Assembly: GCF_013823385.1 (NCBI RefSeq)
Contig: NZ_PNMA01000015.1
Coordinates: 21,892 to 85,891 of the forward strand
Direction: 5' to 3'
DNA from: Hyphomonas sp.
GTDB lineage: Bacteria; Pseudomonadota; Alphaproteobacteria; Caulobacterales; Hyphomonadaceae
DNA length: 64,000 nt
Program-made: the position numbers and the translations under genes
Shown here: positions 1-8,755 of the stretch, one piece after another
How the letters are laid out: the number at the start of each line of letters is the position of its first letter
Position numbering within the stretch: position 1 is the first letter of the stretch
The notes under the pieces: generated by a model
Seen by the model: the letters and a program-made list of their open reading frames with translations, nothing else
Told to the model about the DNA's origin: nothing
Databases searched by the model: none

Positions 1-501
1 CACCTCCCGCTCCACATTCTTCGCCAGCCGGGCAAGGCTGGCGGCGGGCGGGGCGCCATGCAGGCGCTCGGTTCCGGCAAGATCCAGATAGGCTTCGTCG
101 ATGGAAACCTGCTGCACCAGGGGGGTGAGATGATCCATCTCGGCCCGAATCGCTTTGGCCGCTTCCCGGTATTTCCGGAAATCCGGCGGTACGACGACCG
201 CGTCCGGGCAGAGTTTCAGCGCCTTGAACATCGGCATGGCTGACCGGACGCCATAGAGGCGGGCGATGTAGCAGCAGGTGGTCACCACCCCCCGCTGGCC
301 ACCGCCGACGATCAGCGGCTTGTCCTTGAGCGTTGGATTATCTCGCTTTTCCACAGTGGCGTAGAAGGCGTCACAGTCCACATGCGCAATCGAGAGGCTG
401 AACAGGGCCGGATGGGTCACGATCCTGCGGCTGCCACAGGCAGGGCAGGCCGTGAGGCCGGCCTCGCTCCGGTGCTGACAATCGCGGCAAAGACTCGACA
501 T
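1..501 (-). CDS. dinB: DNA polymerase IV (DinB), N-terminal part, cut by window edge
   Basis: This is the first 167 residues of a Y-family translesion polymerase; the rest runs off the left edge. I translated the minus strand from the ATG at 499-501. The catalytic metal-binding Asp is seen in [12 protein letters not shown] (D42), and the second acidic pair in SIDEAYLDL (D135-E136). Ahead of the polymerase fold is a short extension with two CxxC pairs (C5/C8 and C19/C22), which looks like a small zinc ribbon. The product would copy past damaged bases with low fidelity. It is divergent from divK across a 138-bp gap that must hold both promoters. Confidence 0.9.
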   Translation of the reverse strand, partial: MSSLCRDCQHRSEAGLTACPACGSRRIVTHPALFSLSIAHVDCDAFYATVEKRDNPTLKDKPLIVGGGQRGVVTTCCYIARLYGVRSAMPMFKALKLCPDAVVVPPDFRKYREAAKAIRAEMDHLTPLVQQVSIDEAYLDLAGTERLHGAPPAASLARLAKNVEREV

Positions 502-639
502 GACAGAGCTGTTCCTGCCATGTTCCGGGGTCTGCCGCAAACAGGCCCTGCCGCAGGCGTAAAGGCGCGTTAACAATTTGCAGTATAGCTGAAGCTGGCG
601 CCCCCGCGCCCGTGCGAATCGTCAACTAATCGGAAACCG

Positions 640-1032
640 ATGGTCAAGAAGCGATCCGGAAAGGTGCTTGTTGTTGAGGACAATGAACTCAACATGCGCC
701 TCTTTTGCGACCTGTTGGGCGCATACGGATTCACGACCTTCCAGTGCCGTGACGGCGCCAAGGCGGTCGAGATCGCGCGGAAAGAGCTTCCTGACCTCAT
801 CATCATGGACATCCAGCTGCCGGAAGTGTCGGGTCTCGACATCACCCGCTGGCTGAAGGACGACAAGAAGGTCGCCCATATTCCCGTCCTCGCCGTCACC
901 GCCTTTGCCATGCGCGCCGACGAGCAGCGGGTGCGCGAAGCGGGCTGTGAGGGCTATCTCTCCAAGCCGATCCAGATCGCCTCTTTCATTCGCGCCGTGG
1001 AAGCGCTGATGCCGAAAGAGCCGGCAGAATGA
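640..1032 (+). CDS. divK: Single-domain response regulator DivK
   Basis: A 130-residue protein made of one receiver domain with no output domain. The acidic pocket is E13-D14, the phospho-acceptor is D57 in IIMDIQLPE, and the conserved Lys is K109 in YLSKPI. In Caulobacter, DivK is phosphorylated by DivJ, dephosphorylated by PleC, and controls CtrA activity and asymmetric division. Its stop codon overlaps the pleD start (ATGA), so the two are translationally coupled. The divK-pleD pair is the usual caulobacterial arrangement, which supports the specific name. Confidence 0.93.
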   Translation: MVKKRSGKVLVVEDNELNMRLFCDLLGAYGFTTFQCRDGAKAVEIARKELPDLIIMDIQLPEVSGLDITRWLKDDKKVAHIPVLAVTAFAMRADEQRVREAGCEGYLSKPIQIASFIRAVEALMPKEPAE

Positions 1033-2396
1033 CTGCCCGCATCCTCGTCGTCGATGATATCGAGGCGAACCGGCGTCTGCTGCAGGCAAAGCTGGAAGCG
1101 CAGTATCATACCGTACTCCTCGCCGAGAATGGCCCCCAGGCGCTGGAAGTTACCCGCCGCGAGCATCCCGAGATCATCCTGCTGGACGTTATGATGCCCG
1201 GCATGGACGGTTATGAGGTGTGCCAGCGGCTGAAGGCAGACCCGGCGACCTCCTATATTCCTGTCGTCATGGTCACCGCGCTCAGCGAGCTCGAAGACCG
1301 GGTGAGGGGGCTGGACGCCGGCGCGGAAGACTTCCTCACCAAGCCGGTGGACGATTTCCTGCTCAATTCCCGCATCACGGCGCTGATGCGCTACAACACC
1401 GTGGCGTCCGAACTGCGCCAGCGGGAGGCAAGCGGCCTGCGCTCCGGCGCCATGGAAGAGGTAAGCCGCGAAGAGATCGACCGGCCCTCCCGCATCTTCA
1501 TCGTGGATGACGACGCCCGTTCCTCCGGGCGCCTCGCCAACACCCTGCGCGCGCAGGGCCACATGGCCACGACGCTGATGGAAGCAGGCGACATGGGCGA
1601 GCTTGCGTCCGAGCGCGTCGATGTCCTGATCCTGTCGCTGTTTGCCCGCAGCTTCGATCCCCTGAAGATGATCGCGCATTTCAAGACGAACCCGGTGACG
1701 CGGTCCATTTCGCTCATTCTGATCTGTGATCCGCATGACAAGGCGAAGGCCCTGCGCGGGCTTGAGATCGGCGCCAGCGACATGATCACCATCCCGATTG
1801 ACCGGCAGGAGCTGGCCGCCCGCATCCGCACCCAGACGCGCCGCACCCGCTATATCGACATCCTGCGCCAGCGCGTGGACCGGGGGCTGGAGCTGTCGGT
1901 CATCGACCAGCTGACCGGCCTGCACAACCGGCGCTACATGAACGGCCAGCTTGAGCAGTTCATGCAACGCGCCGTGCGCGGCAACCAGCCCCTGTCGCTG
2001 ATGATGACCGACATCGACCATTTCAAGGCGGTCAACGATACCCACGGCCACCAGGCCGGAGATGATGTGTTGCGCGAGATCGGCAAACGCCTGCGCGCGA
2101 ATGTCCGGCCCACCGATGTCGTGTGCCGGACGGGCGGGGAAGAGTTTGTCGTGCTGATGCCCAACACGCCGGGCGATCTGGCCTGCGCCGCCGCCGAGCG
2201 TATCCGCAAGGCAGTGGCCGCAGAGGCGTTTCCGGTTCTGGGCGGCACAAAGGATCTTCGCATCACTGTCAGCGCCGGCGTCTCCACGCTCCAGGGCGCG
2301 GGCGACACCGCCGACGACCTGATGCACCGGGCCGATACGGCGCTCTACCAGGCCAAGACGGGCGGGCGGAACCGGGTGGAGAGCATCGCCGCCTGA
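1029..2396 (+). CDS. pleD: Diguanylate cyclase response regulator PleD
   Basis: A 455-residue REC-REC-GGDEF protein. The first receiver has its phospho-acceptor at D53 (LLDVMMPGMD). The second receiver (about residues 155-275) has Ser where the Asp should be (VLILSLFARS), as expected for the dimerisation adaptor receiver of PleD. The cyclase domain carries GGEEF near residue 370, preceded by RPTD, an RxxD inhibitory site that binds c-di-GMP. PleD makes c-di-GMP at the stalked pole and drives the swarmer-to-stalked transition. It overlaps divK by 4 nt. Confidence 0.94.
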   Translation: MTARILVVDDIEANRRLLQAKLEAQYHTVLLAENGPQALEVTRREHPEIILLDVMMPGMDGYEVCQRLKADPATSYIPVVMVTALSELEDRVRGLDAGAEDFLTKPVDDFLLNSRITALMRYNTVASELRQREASGLRSGAMEEVSREEIDRPSRIFIVDDDARSSGRLANTLRAQGHMATTLMEAGDMGELASERVDVLILSLFARSFDPLKMIAHFKTNPVTRSISLILICDPHDKAKALRGLEIGASDMITIPIDRQELAARIRTQTRRTRYIDILRQRVDRGLELSVIDQLTGLHNRRYMNGQLEQFMQRAVRGNQPLSLMMTDIDHFKAVNDTHGHQAGDDVLREIGKRLRANVRPTDVVCRTGGEEFVVLMPNTPGDLACAAAERIRKAVAAEAFPVLGGTKDLRITVSAGVSTLQGAGDTADDLMHRADTALYQAKTGGRNRVESIAA

Positions 2397-2459
2397 TTGA
2401 CTTTGCGGCACCGCAGGCCCACAGCGGCTGACCAGCCGTGAGGGAGCCTATTCGCGCTC

Positions 2460-3686
2460 ATGTCAGATCGTTTCGAAGCGTTCCGGTTTCCGTCCTACAC
2501 GCGGTATTTCATCTCTCGCTTCTTCACGTCCTTTTCCACGCAGGTGCTGTCGGTCGCCATCGGCTGGCAGATCTATGACGAGACGCGCAATCCCATCTGG
2601 CTTGGCTGGATCGGGCTGGTGCAGTTCCTGCCGGCGCTTGGGCTGGTGGTCGTGACCGGGAATGTGGCCGATCGGGTGGGGCGCCGCCTTGTGATGGCGA
2701 GCTCCATGCTGCTGATGATGGCCTGCGCCGCGGCGATCCTTTACCTTGCCCTGACGGGCCAGTTCGCGCCGGTTCCGGTGCTGAGCGTGCTCACCGTCTT
2801 CGGCGTCGCGCGGGCCTTCTACGGGCCTGCCTCGTCCAGCCTTGTGGCCAATCTGGTGCCCAAGGAAGCGTTTCCTAATGCCGTGGGCTGGATGTCTTCC
2901 TCCTGGCAGCTGGCCTCCATTGCCGGGCCTGTGGCGGGCGGCCTGCTGGCGGGCATCTCCCCGGCCTTTGCCTATGGCACTGCGATGAGCCTGCTGACCG
3001 TGGGCGCCGTTCTTATCCTGACCCTTCCCAAGCCCGACCAGAGGATCGAGCGGACGCCCACGACGCTGTCAACGCTGCTGGGGGGCTTCAGCTATATCTG
3101 GAAGGAGAAGATCGTGCTGGGCGCGATCACGCTGGACCTGTTCGCGGTGCTGCTGGGCGGGGCTGTGGCGCTGCTGCCGGTATATGCGCGGGATATTCTG
3201 GATGTGGGGGAAGCCGGGCTCGGCCTGCTGCGGGCCGCGCCGGGGGTGGGGGCGATCGCCGCCATCGTGCTGATCACGGCGTTCCCGATCCGCGACTATG
3301 CCGGCTGGATCCTGCTGGTATCGGTGGCGCTGTTTGGCCTGGCGACAGCCGTATTTGGCGCGTCTACGCTCGCCTGGCTGTCAATTTTGGCGTTGATGCT
3401 GGTGGGCGCCTTTGACATGGTGTCGGTCTATATCCGCGATATTCTCGTGCAGATCTGGACGCCCGATCAGGTGCGGGGGCGGGTGAATGCGGTGAACTCG
3501 ATCTTTGTGGGGGCTTCCAACGAGTTGGGGGAAACCCGGGCGGGGTTTATGGCGGCGGCGCTGGGGCCCGTGTTTACCGTGGTGGCGGGGGGAATCGCGG
3601 CGGTGGGCGTGGCGGGGCTTTCGGCCTTCCTGTTCCCCAAGCTGCGGGACGCGCGCAAGCTGCATGACGGGCGGCCGGAGGCTTGA
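2460..3686 (+). CDS. MFS transporter, EntS/DUF894-like exporter
   Basis: A 408-residue polytopic inner-membrane protein with about 12 hydrophobic segments. The MFS loop signature is seen as NVADRVGRR between TM2 and TM3, and an equivalent region after TM8. The opening FRFPSYTRYFISRFFTSF and the GxVADRxGRR loop fit the MFS_3 (EntS-like) family, which exports siderophores or drugs. The substrate cannot be read from the sequence. A purine-rich stretch (GAGGGAG) lies about 13 nt ahead of the ATG. The gene follows pleD by 63 bp and may be read through from it. It faces rpmG. Confidence 0.8.
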   Translation: MSDRFEAFRFPSYTRYFISRFFTSFSTQVLSVAIGWQIYDETRNPIWLGWIGLVQFLPALGLVVVTGNVADRVGRRLVMASSMLLMMACAAAILYLALTGQFAPVPVLSVLTVFGVARAFYGPASSSLVANLVPKEAFPNAVGWMSSSWQLASIAGPVAGGLLAGISPAFAYGTAMSLLTVGAVLILTLPKPDQRIERTPTTLSTLLGGFSYIWKEKIVLGAITLDLFAVLLGGAVALLPVYARDILDVGEAGLGLLRAAPGVGAIAAIVLITAFPIRDYAGWILLVSVALFGLATAVFGASTLAWLSILALMLVGAFDMVSVYIRDILVQIWTPDQVRGRVNAVNSIFVGASNELGETRAGFMAAALGPVFTVVAGGIAAVGVAGLSAFLFPKLRDARKLHDGRPEA

Positions 3687-3694
3687 AACCTCAA

Positions 3695-3727
3695 GAAAAA
3701 ACCCGCGCCGGAAAGCGCGGGTTCTTT
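3695..3727 (-). terminator. Rho-independent terminator of rpmG (possibly bidirectional)
   Basis: A 9-bp inverted repeat, AACCCGCGC and GCGCGGGTT, is separated by CGGAAA. On the minus strand the stem is followed directly by TTTTTT, a textbook intrinsic terminator 25 nt past the rpmG stop. On the plus strand only a short TTCTTT follows, so termination of the MFS transcript would be weaker. Confidence 0.85.
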
Positions 3728-3752
3728 GAAAAGTTCCTGAAGGAACAAGACC

Positions 3753-3920
3753 TTACTTGATCTTGCCTTCTTTGAACTCGACATGCTTCTTCGCGATCGG
3801 GTCATACTTCCGCTGGACCATTTTCTCGGTCATCGTGCGCGGGTTCTTCTTCGTCACATAGAAAAAGCCGGTATCAGCCGTCGAGTTGAGGCGGATTTTG
3901 ATGGTTGCGGGTTTGGCCAT
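3753..3920 (-). CDS. rpmG: 50S ribosomal protein L33
   Basis: A 55-residue basic protein beginning [11 protein letters not shown], with the L33 features [11 protein letters not shown] and a closing [18 protein letters not shown]. It is a small protein of the large ribosomal subunit near the E site. This version has no CxxC pairs, so it is the zinc-independent form. The length matches the family. It ends at a strong terminator and begins about 100 bp downstream (in its own direction) of a cluster of 10-bp repeats, making it a single-gene unit. Confidence 0.95.
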   Translation of the reverse strand: MAKPATIKIRLNSTADTGFFYVTKKNPRTMTEKMVQRKYDPIAKKHVEFKEGKIK

Positions 3921-4022
3921 GTCGCGGCCCTTCTGAGTCAGGGTTGAATCCGGAAAACGCGCTTAATGGCGAGGGTTCCGGGTGAAGTCAAGCGCCAGAC
4001 ACGGTCAGGCCTGTGCCAATTC

Positions 4023-4077
4023 GCGGACAGTTCCGGACAAATCCGGACAGTTCGTGACAAATCCGGACACTTCCGGC
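4023..4077. repeat. Array of 10-bp phased repeats (CGGACAGTTC / CGGACAAATC)
   Basis: Five near-identical decamers run head to tail: CGGACAGTTC, CGGACAAATC, CGGACAGTTC, GTGACAAATC, CGGACACTTC. They end in a partial sixth unit. The period of one helical turn would place each unit on the same DNA face. The array lies immediately after the Nudix gene stop and upstream of rpmG. A related array in the opposite sense is at 20795-20830. Confidence 0.8.
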
Positions 4078-4078
4078 G

Positions 4079-4804
4079 TCACAGGCGGTCAGTCTGGTGC
4101 CCTGTGCGGGTCCAGCGCAGGAAGGGCGGGCTGTGCGCGTCCTGGGGCCGGGCGAGCCGCTCGGCAATCTCTCCCAGCATGAAGCGGGTGACCGAGGGCA
4201 GGTCGAGCTTCATGGCGTCCGCCAGCGTCACCCATTGCAGGTCAGACAGCTCTGCCCCGTCTACCGGGGGGCGCTCGTCGATCAGGGCGAGTTCGGCCTC
4301 GGCCATGAAGAAGCGGGCGTCAAACCGCCGGGGCCGGTAAGGCGGGGTCACCGCGCGGCCGATGAAGGTGAGCGGGGCAAGATTGGGCACCACGTCCAGC
4401 CTGTGGAAATCCTCCCAGCCGATGGGGCAGGTGTCCGGCATCTCGGCCGAGCGCCCGACGATCAGGCCGGTTTCCTCGAAAGTCTCGCGGATGGCGGTCA
4501 GCGCCATGGCGCGGGGCAGGCGGCGCGATTGCAGCCGCAGCTTCTGCTCCACATCCGGGCGCAGCTCCTGCCAGGCAAGGGCCTTGCCGTCATGCGGGTC
4601 AACCCGTCCGCCGGGGAAGACGTATTTGTCCGGCATGAAGGCATTGGTGCCCGCGCGCTTGCCCATCAGCACGCGGGGCTGGGCCTGATCGCGGCGCACG
4701 AGGATCAGCGTCGCTGCATCCTTCGGGCGCGGGCTCGGTTTGCCCTTGATGACGACGTCGCCGTCTTCTTCCTTGTCGAACGCAGATTTGAGCATACCGG
4801 ACAT
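4079..4804 (-). CDS. Nudix hydrolase (NUDT19-like)
   Basis: A 241-residue cytosolic protein with a Nudix motif split by an insertion: YVFPGGRVDP at about residues 61-70, then the metal-binding RETFEETGLIV helix about 45 residues later. The spread motif is typical of NUDT19/CoA-diphosphatase-type members rather than short MutT proteins. The enzyme should cleave a nucleoside diphosphate linked to another group; the real substrate is unknown. The C-terminal region is rich in basic and Trp residues. The gene ends right at the 10-bp repeat array. Confidence 0.82.
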   Translation of the reverse strand: MSGMLKSAFDKEEDGDVVIKGKPSPRPKDAATLILVRRDQAQPRVLMGKRAGTNAFMPDKYVFPGGRVDPHDGKALAWQELRPDVEQKLRLQSRRLPRAMALTAIRETFEETGLIVGRSAEMPDTCPIGWEDFHRLDVVPNLAPLTFIGRAVTPPYRPRRFDARFFMAEAELALIDERPPVDGAELSDLQWVTLADAMKLDLPSVTRFMLGEIAERLARPQDAHSPPFLRWTRTGHQTDRL

Positions 4805-4946
4805 GTGGTGATCTTAAAGACGAATCGCGGCCTCTGAAACCATGACGTTGGGGGAAGTTTCGCCCGCCGCGTCGCAATACGTGGAATGGGCAAGGCGATC
4901 GCGATGCTGTGCGTGCCATCTTCACGGATACGGGCAGGTGAAAAGA

Positions 4947-5435
4947 TCAGTAAACGATCAACCGGCCTTCAGGGAATTTGCCCTCCCATCCACAGGGAAT
5001 ATGGCCCCTTAGATACCAACTGCCCAGTGCGCCGAAAAAGCCCGGCGGATCAAATTCAGAAAACTCATTTTCTATCCCCCAATGCAGAATGTCCCATCGT
5101 ACGCATGCCTCAATAACCTTGAAGCTGGGATCATTCCGGAACGGCTCAATCTTGCGTTCTATCAACGGCAAAATGATGGGCTTCAGGAGATCAACCGGTT
5201 CATTCCACCTCCTGTAATCGGACCAGGACTTTCTCTGAATTGCCTCGCGGATTTGATTGGCCGCTTCCAGCGTCACATCTTCCCAGTAAGGATTGTTTAT
5301 GGATTCTGCAAAGTCGTTCGGGTCTCGCGCAGCTTTCACTGAGCGATCATTGATGGCGTCTCCCAGGCGAGAAAACCATTCCTGCGCTTCAAGCTCCAAA
5401 AGCCATTCATGAGTCGCAGGCTTCAGCTTGGCCAT
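4947..5435 (-). CDS. Hypothetical protein, 162 residues
   Basis: I do not recognise a family. The protein is soluble, has no signal peptide, and is unusually rich in Trp (about 10 residues, including HEWLLELEAQEWF at the start and CVRWDILHWGIE late). Codon use is more AT-rich than in the flanking rnr and Nudix genes, which hints at acquired DNA. It lies 42 bp past the rnr stop in the same direction going left, so a shared transcript is possible but not shown. Confidence 0.6.
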   Translation of the reverse strand: MAKLKPATHEWLLELEAQEWFSRLGDAINDRSVKAARDPNDFAESINNPYWEDVTLEAANQIREAIQRKSWSDYRRWNEPVDLLKPIILPLIERKIEPFRNDPSFKVIEACVRWDILHWGIENEFSEFDPPGFFGALGSWYLRGHIPCGWEGKFPEGRLIVY

Positions 5436-5477
5436 ATCTGTTCACCTGATTTGATCGGCCTCTAATTCCAGTACCAA

Positions 5478-7769
5478 TTACTTCCGCTTGGGCTTGCCCT
5501 TCTTGGGCAGCGTGCGCTTGTCGAATTTCGGCTTGCCTCTGCGGGGTGGGCCGCCGCCGCCTCCGCCGCTGCGGCTGCGCGGGCCGCCCCGCTCGCGCGT
5601 GATGGCCTGGCGGGCGGCATGGCGGCCAGGCGGGGCAGGCAGCGGTTCTGACAGCATCTCCAGCAGCAGCCCGCCCTGAAGCGGCGTCACTTCCCGCAGC
5701 TTTACACGGACGATCTGACCGATGGAGAAAGTCTTGCCCGACCCGCGCGCATAGACGGCCACGGCCGCCGCATCATGTATCCAGTAGTCTTCCGAGATCG
5801 AGGAGATCGGCACAAAGCCATCGGCGCCCGACCCTGCCAGCGACACAAACAGGCCCGCCGGAGTGACGCCCGTTATGCGGCCATCAAATTCGGCGCCCAC
5901 GCGGTCTGACAGGAAGATCGCCAGATAGCGGTCGGTCGCGTCGCGCTCGGCGGCCATCGAGCGGCGTTCGGTCATCGAGATGTGTTCGGCGATTTCCTCA
6001 AGGCGCACGGCGGCGCGCTCGGAGAGGCCATCGGGGCCGAAATCATGTGCGCGGATCAGCGCGCGGTGGACGACAAGGTCTGCATACCGCCGGATGGGCG
6101 AGGTGAAGTGGGCATATTTGGGAAGGTTGAGGCCAAAGTGGCCGAGGTTTTCTTCCGAATAGATCGCCTGGGCCTGCGTGCGCAGGACCATCTGGGAGAT
6201 CATGCCTTCATAATCCCCGCCGCGTATCTCTGCCAGCAGCCGGTTGAACTTGTGCGTCTGCGGACGTTCCCCGATATTCCATTTCATGTCGAGCGTCTGC
6301 AGGAACTCGGCAAAGGCCGCCACTTTCGCGTCCGACGGCGTATCATGCACGCGGTACATGACCGGGCTGTTCTTCTGCTCCAGCGTTTCGGCCGCGGCGA
6401 CGTTTGCCTGGATCATGAATTCTTCGATCAGGCGGTGGGCATCAAGGCGCACTTTGGTGGTGATGCCGTCAAGTTCGCCTTCGGGCGTAAACATGATCCG
6501 GCGCTCGGGCATGTCGAGGTCGAGCGGGCTGCGGATGTCGCGCGCCTTGGAGACGGCCGCATAGGCGCCCCAGAGCGGCTTCAGCACCGTTTCCAGAAGC
6601 TCGGCCGCCCTGCCTTCGGGATGGCCGTCGATGGCGGTTTGCGCCTCCTCATAGGAGAGCTTGGCCGCCGACCGCATGGTGGCGCGCAGGAAGCGGTGGC
6701 GCTTCTTGTGGCCGTCCTTTGAGAAGATCATCTCCACGGCGAGGCACGGCCGGTCTTCATTCTCGCGCAGCGAGCAGGCGTCCGCCGAGAGTTCAAACGG
6801 CAGCATGGGGACGACCCGGTCCGGGAAATAGGTCGAGTTGCCGCGCTTTTCCGCTTCGCGGTCGAGCGCCGAACCCTCGGTGACATAGGCGGCGACATCG
6901 GCAATCGCGACGATCACCTTCCAGCCGCCATCTTCCAGTTCCTCGGCCCAGACGGCGTCGTCATGGTCGCGGGCGTCATGCGGGTCGATGGTGATGAGGG
7001 GGGTACCCCGAAGGTCCGTTCGCGGAACGTCGGCGGGTTCCTTCTCGCGCGCTTCCTTCAGGGCGGCTTCGGGGAAGTCTACCGGAATGTCATGCGCATA
7101 GATGGCGATGAGGCTCGCCGAGCGGGCGTCGGTGATGTGGCCGATCACCTCTTTCACCACGCCCAGCGGCGGGCCCATCTGGCGGCGGCCCTGGGGCTTG
7201 GGCTCGGCCACGACGAGATCGCCATCCTTGGCGCCCTTGCGGTCGCCTTCCTGGATCAGCAGCTCGCGGCGTTCCTTGCGGCTCGCCGGAAGGATGCGGC
7301 CGCCGCGCGGGGCGTGTTCATAGAGGCCGACGATGCGGTCGCTGAGGCGCTTTTCCAAGAGCGTGATGACATAGGCGCGCCATTCGCCATTGTCGCGCTG
7401 GGCAATCTTGCAGACAGCCCGGTCGCCCTTGGCAGGCGCGCGGCCACGGCTTTTGCCGGAGGGGCCGCCATAGACCAGCTCTGGCCCGAAGAGGCCGCTA
7501 TCGCCAACGCATTGGCCGAGGAGATCGCCGTCTTTGGTGAGGCGGGTGAATTCGACAAGGCCCGACGGCGGGGGCCGGTCGGCCTGGGCGAAGCTGCGCT
7601 TGCCGGTGCGCTCCAGCTTGCCTTCTTCCTCAAGCTCCTTGAGCACATCGCGCAGGATGGCCCGCTCGTGACCCTTCACTTTCAGGCCCCGGGCGATATC
7701 GGCTTTGGTGGTGGCGCCTGGATTTTCCCTCAGGAAATCAAGGACAGTCTGTCTATCTGGAAAACTCAT
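5478..7769 (-). CDS. rnr: Ribonuclease R
   Basis: A 763-residue 3'-5' exoribonuclease of the RNase II/R family, which degrades structured RNA such as rRNA fragments and tmRNA-tagged messages. A winged-helix region lies at residues 1-65 and cold-shock-like domains follow. The RNB core carries the catalytic acidic cluster DPHDARDHDDAVW near residue 270. A C-terminal S1 domain (about 630-715) and a very basic Arg/Gly/Lys tail close it. I start it at the ATG of MSFPDRQTVLDFL; an ATG ten codons upstream is possible but adds no conserved sequence. Confidence 0.93.
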   Translation of the reverse strand: MSFPDRQTVLDFLRENPGATTKADIARGLKVKGHERAILRDVLKELEEEGKLERTGKRSFAQADRPPPSGLVEFTRLTKDGDLLGQCVGDSGLFGPELVYGGPSGKSRGRAPAKGDRAVCKIAQRDNGEWRAYVITLLEKRLSDRIVGLYEHAPRGGRILPASRKERRELLIQEGDRKGAKDGDLVVAEPKPQGRRQMGPPLGVVKEVIGHITDARSASLIAIYAHDIPVDFPEAALKEAREKEPADVPRTDLRGTPLITIDPHDARDHDDAVWAEELEDGGWKVIVAIADVAAYVTEGSALDREAEKRGNSTYFPDRVVPMLPFELSADACSLRENEDRPCLAVEMIFSKDGHKKRHRFLRATMRSAAKLSYEEAQTAIDGHPEGRAAELLETVLKPLWGAYAAVSKARDIRSPLDLDMPERRIMFTPEGELDGITTKVRLDAHRLIEEFMIQANVAAAETLEQKNSPVMYRVHDTPSDAKVAAFAEFLQTLDMKWNIGERPQTHKFNRLLAEIRGGDYEGMISQMVLRTQAQAIYSEENLGHFGLNLPKYAHFTSPIRRYADLVVHRALIRAHDFGPDGLSERAAVRLEEIAEHISMTERRSMAAERDATDRYLAIFLSDRVGAEFDGRITGVTPAGLFVSLAGSGADGFVPISSISEDYWIHDAAAVAVYARGSGKTFSIGQIVRVKLREVTPLQGGLLLEMLSEPLPAPPGRHAARQAITRERGGPRSRSGGGGGGPPRRGKPKFDKRTLPKKGKPKRK

Positions 7770-7828
7770 GACGCCGCATATAGTGTAATTCGGGCGCAAT
7801 TGCGCGGGAATTTATGCGCAACGCCCTT

Positions 7829-8194
7829 TCAACCCACCAGCTGCACCAGTATTGCCGTGCTGGCCCCATCGCTATTGGTGGTCAGGCGTACCAGCCGGGC
7901 AGCGATGAACACGCACTGGCCGGGAACGATCACGGTCTCGACCGTCTCGGCCTCGTCAAAATCCGGATCCCCGGAGAGGATCACCGCATTCGCGGCGCCG
8001 CTGCCGGCATGGCACACCTGCAGCACCGGGGTGGAGAGAACCTGCACGCCCTGGGGCAGGGGCTGGCCAATCAGGACGGGCACGACCTCCCTTCCCTTGG
8101 CGGTGACCCGGATGGGCGGGGGCACCTGGGCAAGCGCGGCAAGGGGCAGGGCCAGGAGGGCGGCCAGGGTTGCCAGAAGGATTTTCCGGAGCAT
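7829..8194 (-). CDS. Small exported protein, paralogous to its neighbour
   Basis: A 121-residue protein beginning MLRKILLATLAALLALPLAALAQ, a clear Sec signal peptide with an Ala-x-Ala cleavage site, so the mature part should be periplasmic. The mature part has two Cys (VLQVCHAGSG and VPGQCVFIAA) placed to form one disulfide. The family is unknown to me. The next gene (8259-8597) has the same plan, with VFRICYRSGA and PPGRCGFFAG in register, so the two look like a tandem duplication. The ATG at 8192-8194 is chosen because the signal peptide starts there. Confidence 0.65.
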   Translation of the reverse strand: MLRKILLATLAALLALPLAALAQVPPPIRVTAKGREVVPVLIGQPLPQGVQVLSTPVLQVCHAGSGAANAVILSGDPDFDEAETVETVIVPGQCVFIAARLVRLTTNSDGASTAILVQLVG

Positions 8195-8258
8195 GATCGT
8201 TTGATGTCCCCACGGTTCGTTGTGGCCGAGCTTGCTTGAGGCAGCGGCGGTGTCAATC

Positions 8259-8597
8259 TCAGCGCAGCAGCGTGACCGAGGCGCGCAGGGTGCCCACGCC
8301 CTTCCAGACGGCAAGATCTATCTGATCGCCGGCGAAGAAACCGCACCGGCCGGGCGGCAGCAGCTGCGTGCGCGCGCCGATATGTACGCTGAGGGTTTCC
8401 GGGGCGGGGGTGGACGCGCCGCTGCGATAGCAGATGCGGAAGACCGGCAATGTGCCCGCCGCCGCCATCTCCGGCGCGGCGAGGAAAACGGTCTCGCTTA
8501 CCTTTTCACGGACGTAGATTTCCATCTCATAGGGGCTGTCTACGCTGGCGGGCGCGCCCATCAGGGCGATGGCGGAGAACAGGGCGGGCAAGGGCAT
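8259..8597 (-). CDS. Small exported protein, tandem paralogue
   Basis: A 112-residue protein with a short N-terminal signal (MPLPALFSAIALMGAPA) and a mature domain with two Cys, in FRICYRSGAS and LPPGRCGFFAGDQ, matching the spacing in the downstream gene at 7829-8194. The closing strand LRASVTLLR resembles the neighbour's TAILVQLVG. Function is unknown; a small disulfide-bonded periplasmic beta domain is the most that can be inferred. The 64-bp gap and shared direction suggest one operon. Confidence 0.62.
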   Translation of the reverse strand: MPLPALFSAIALMGAPASVDSPYEMEIYVREKVSETVFLAAPEMAAAGTLPVFRICYRSGASTPAPETLSVHIGARTQLLPPGRCGFFAGDQIDLAVWKGVGTLRASVTLLR

Positions 8598-8699
8598 GGT
8601 CGGCGGCCTCCGGTCACTTTCCTCCGCATAGGGACAGAGGGGAGATGAAGGGAGGGTGAATGACTATTCTTATGGAGACTGCTGTGTTTGAGGAAACGT

Positions 8700-8745
8700 C
8701 AGGAGATGGGCCCTCAGATGGCCTGCGGCCATCGAGGGTGACGAA
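8700..8745. repeat. REP-like palindrome, left arm of inverted pair
   Basis: This 46-bp stretch is an exact reverse complement of 9070-9115, and the two frame the GIY-YIG gene. It contains an imperfect hairpin built on TGGCC/GGCCA inside constant arms GTCACCCTCGA and TCTGAGGGCCCATCTCC (read on the minus strand here). Related copies are at 18284, 18357 and 19119. Confidence 0.88.
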
Positions 8746-8755
8746 ATCTGATGGC

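Noticed and set aside
954..2411. Minus-strand open frame of 485 codons
   Set aside because: Antisense to pleD; a shadow of its biased codons.
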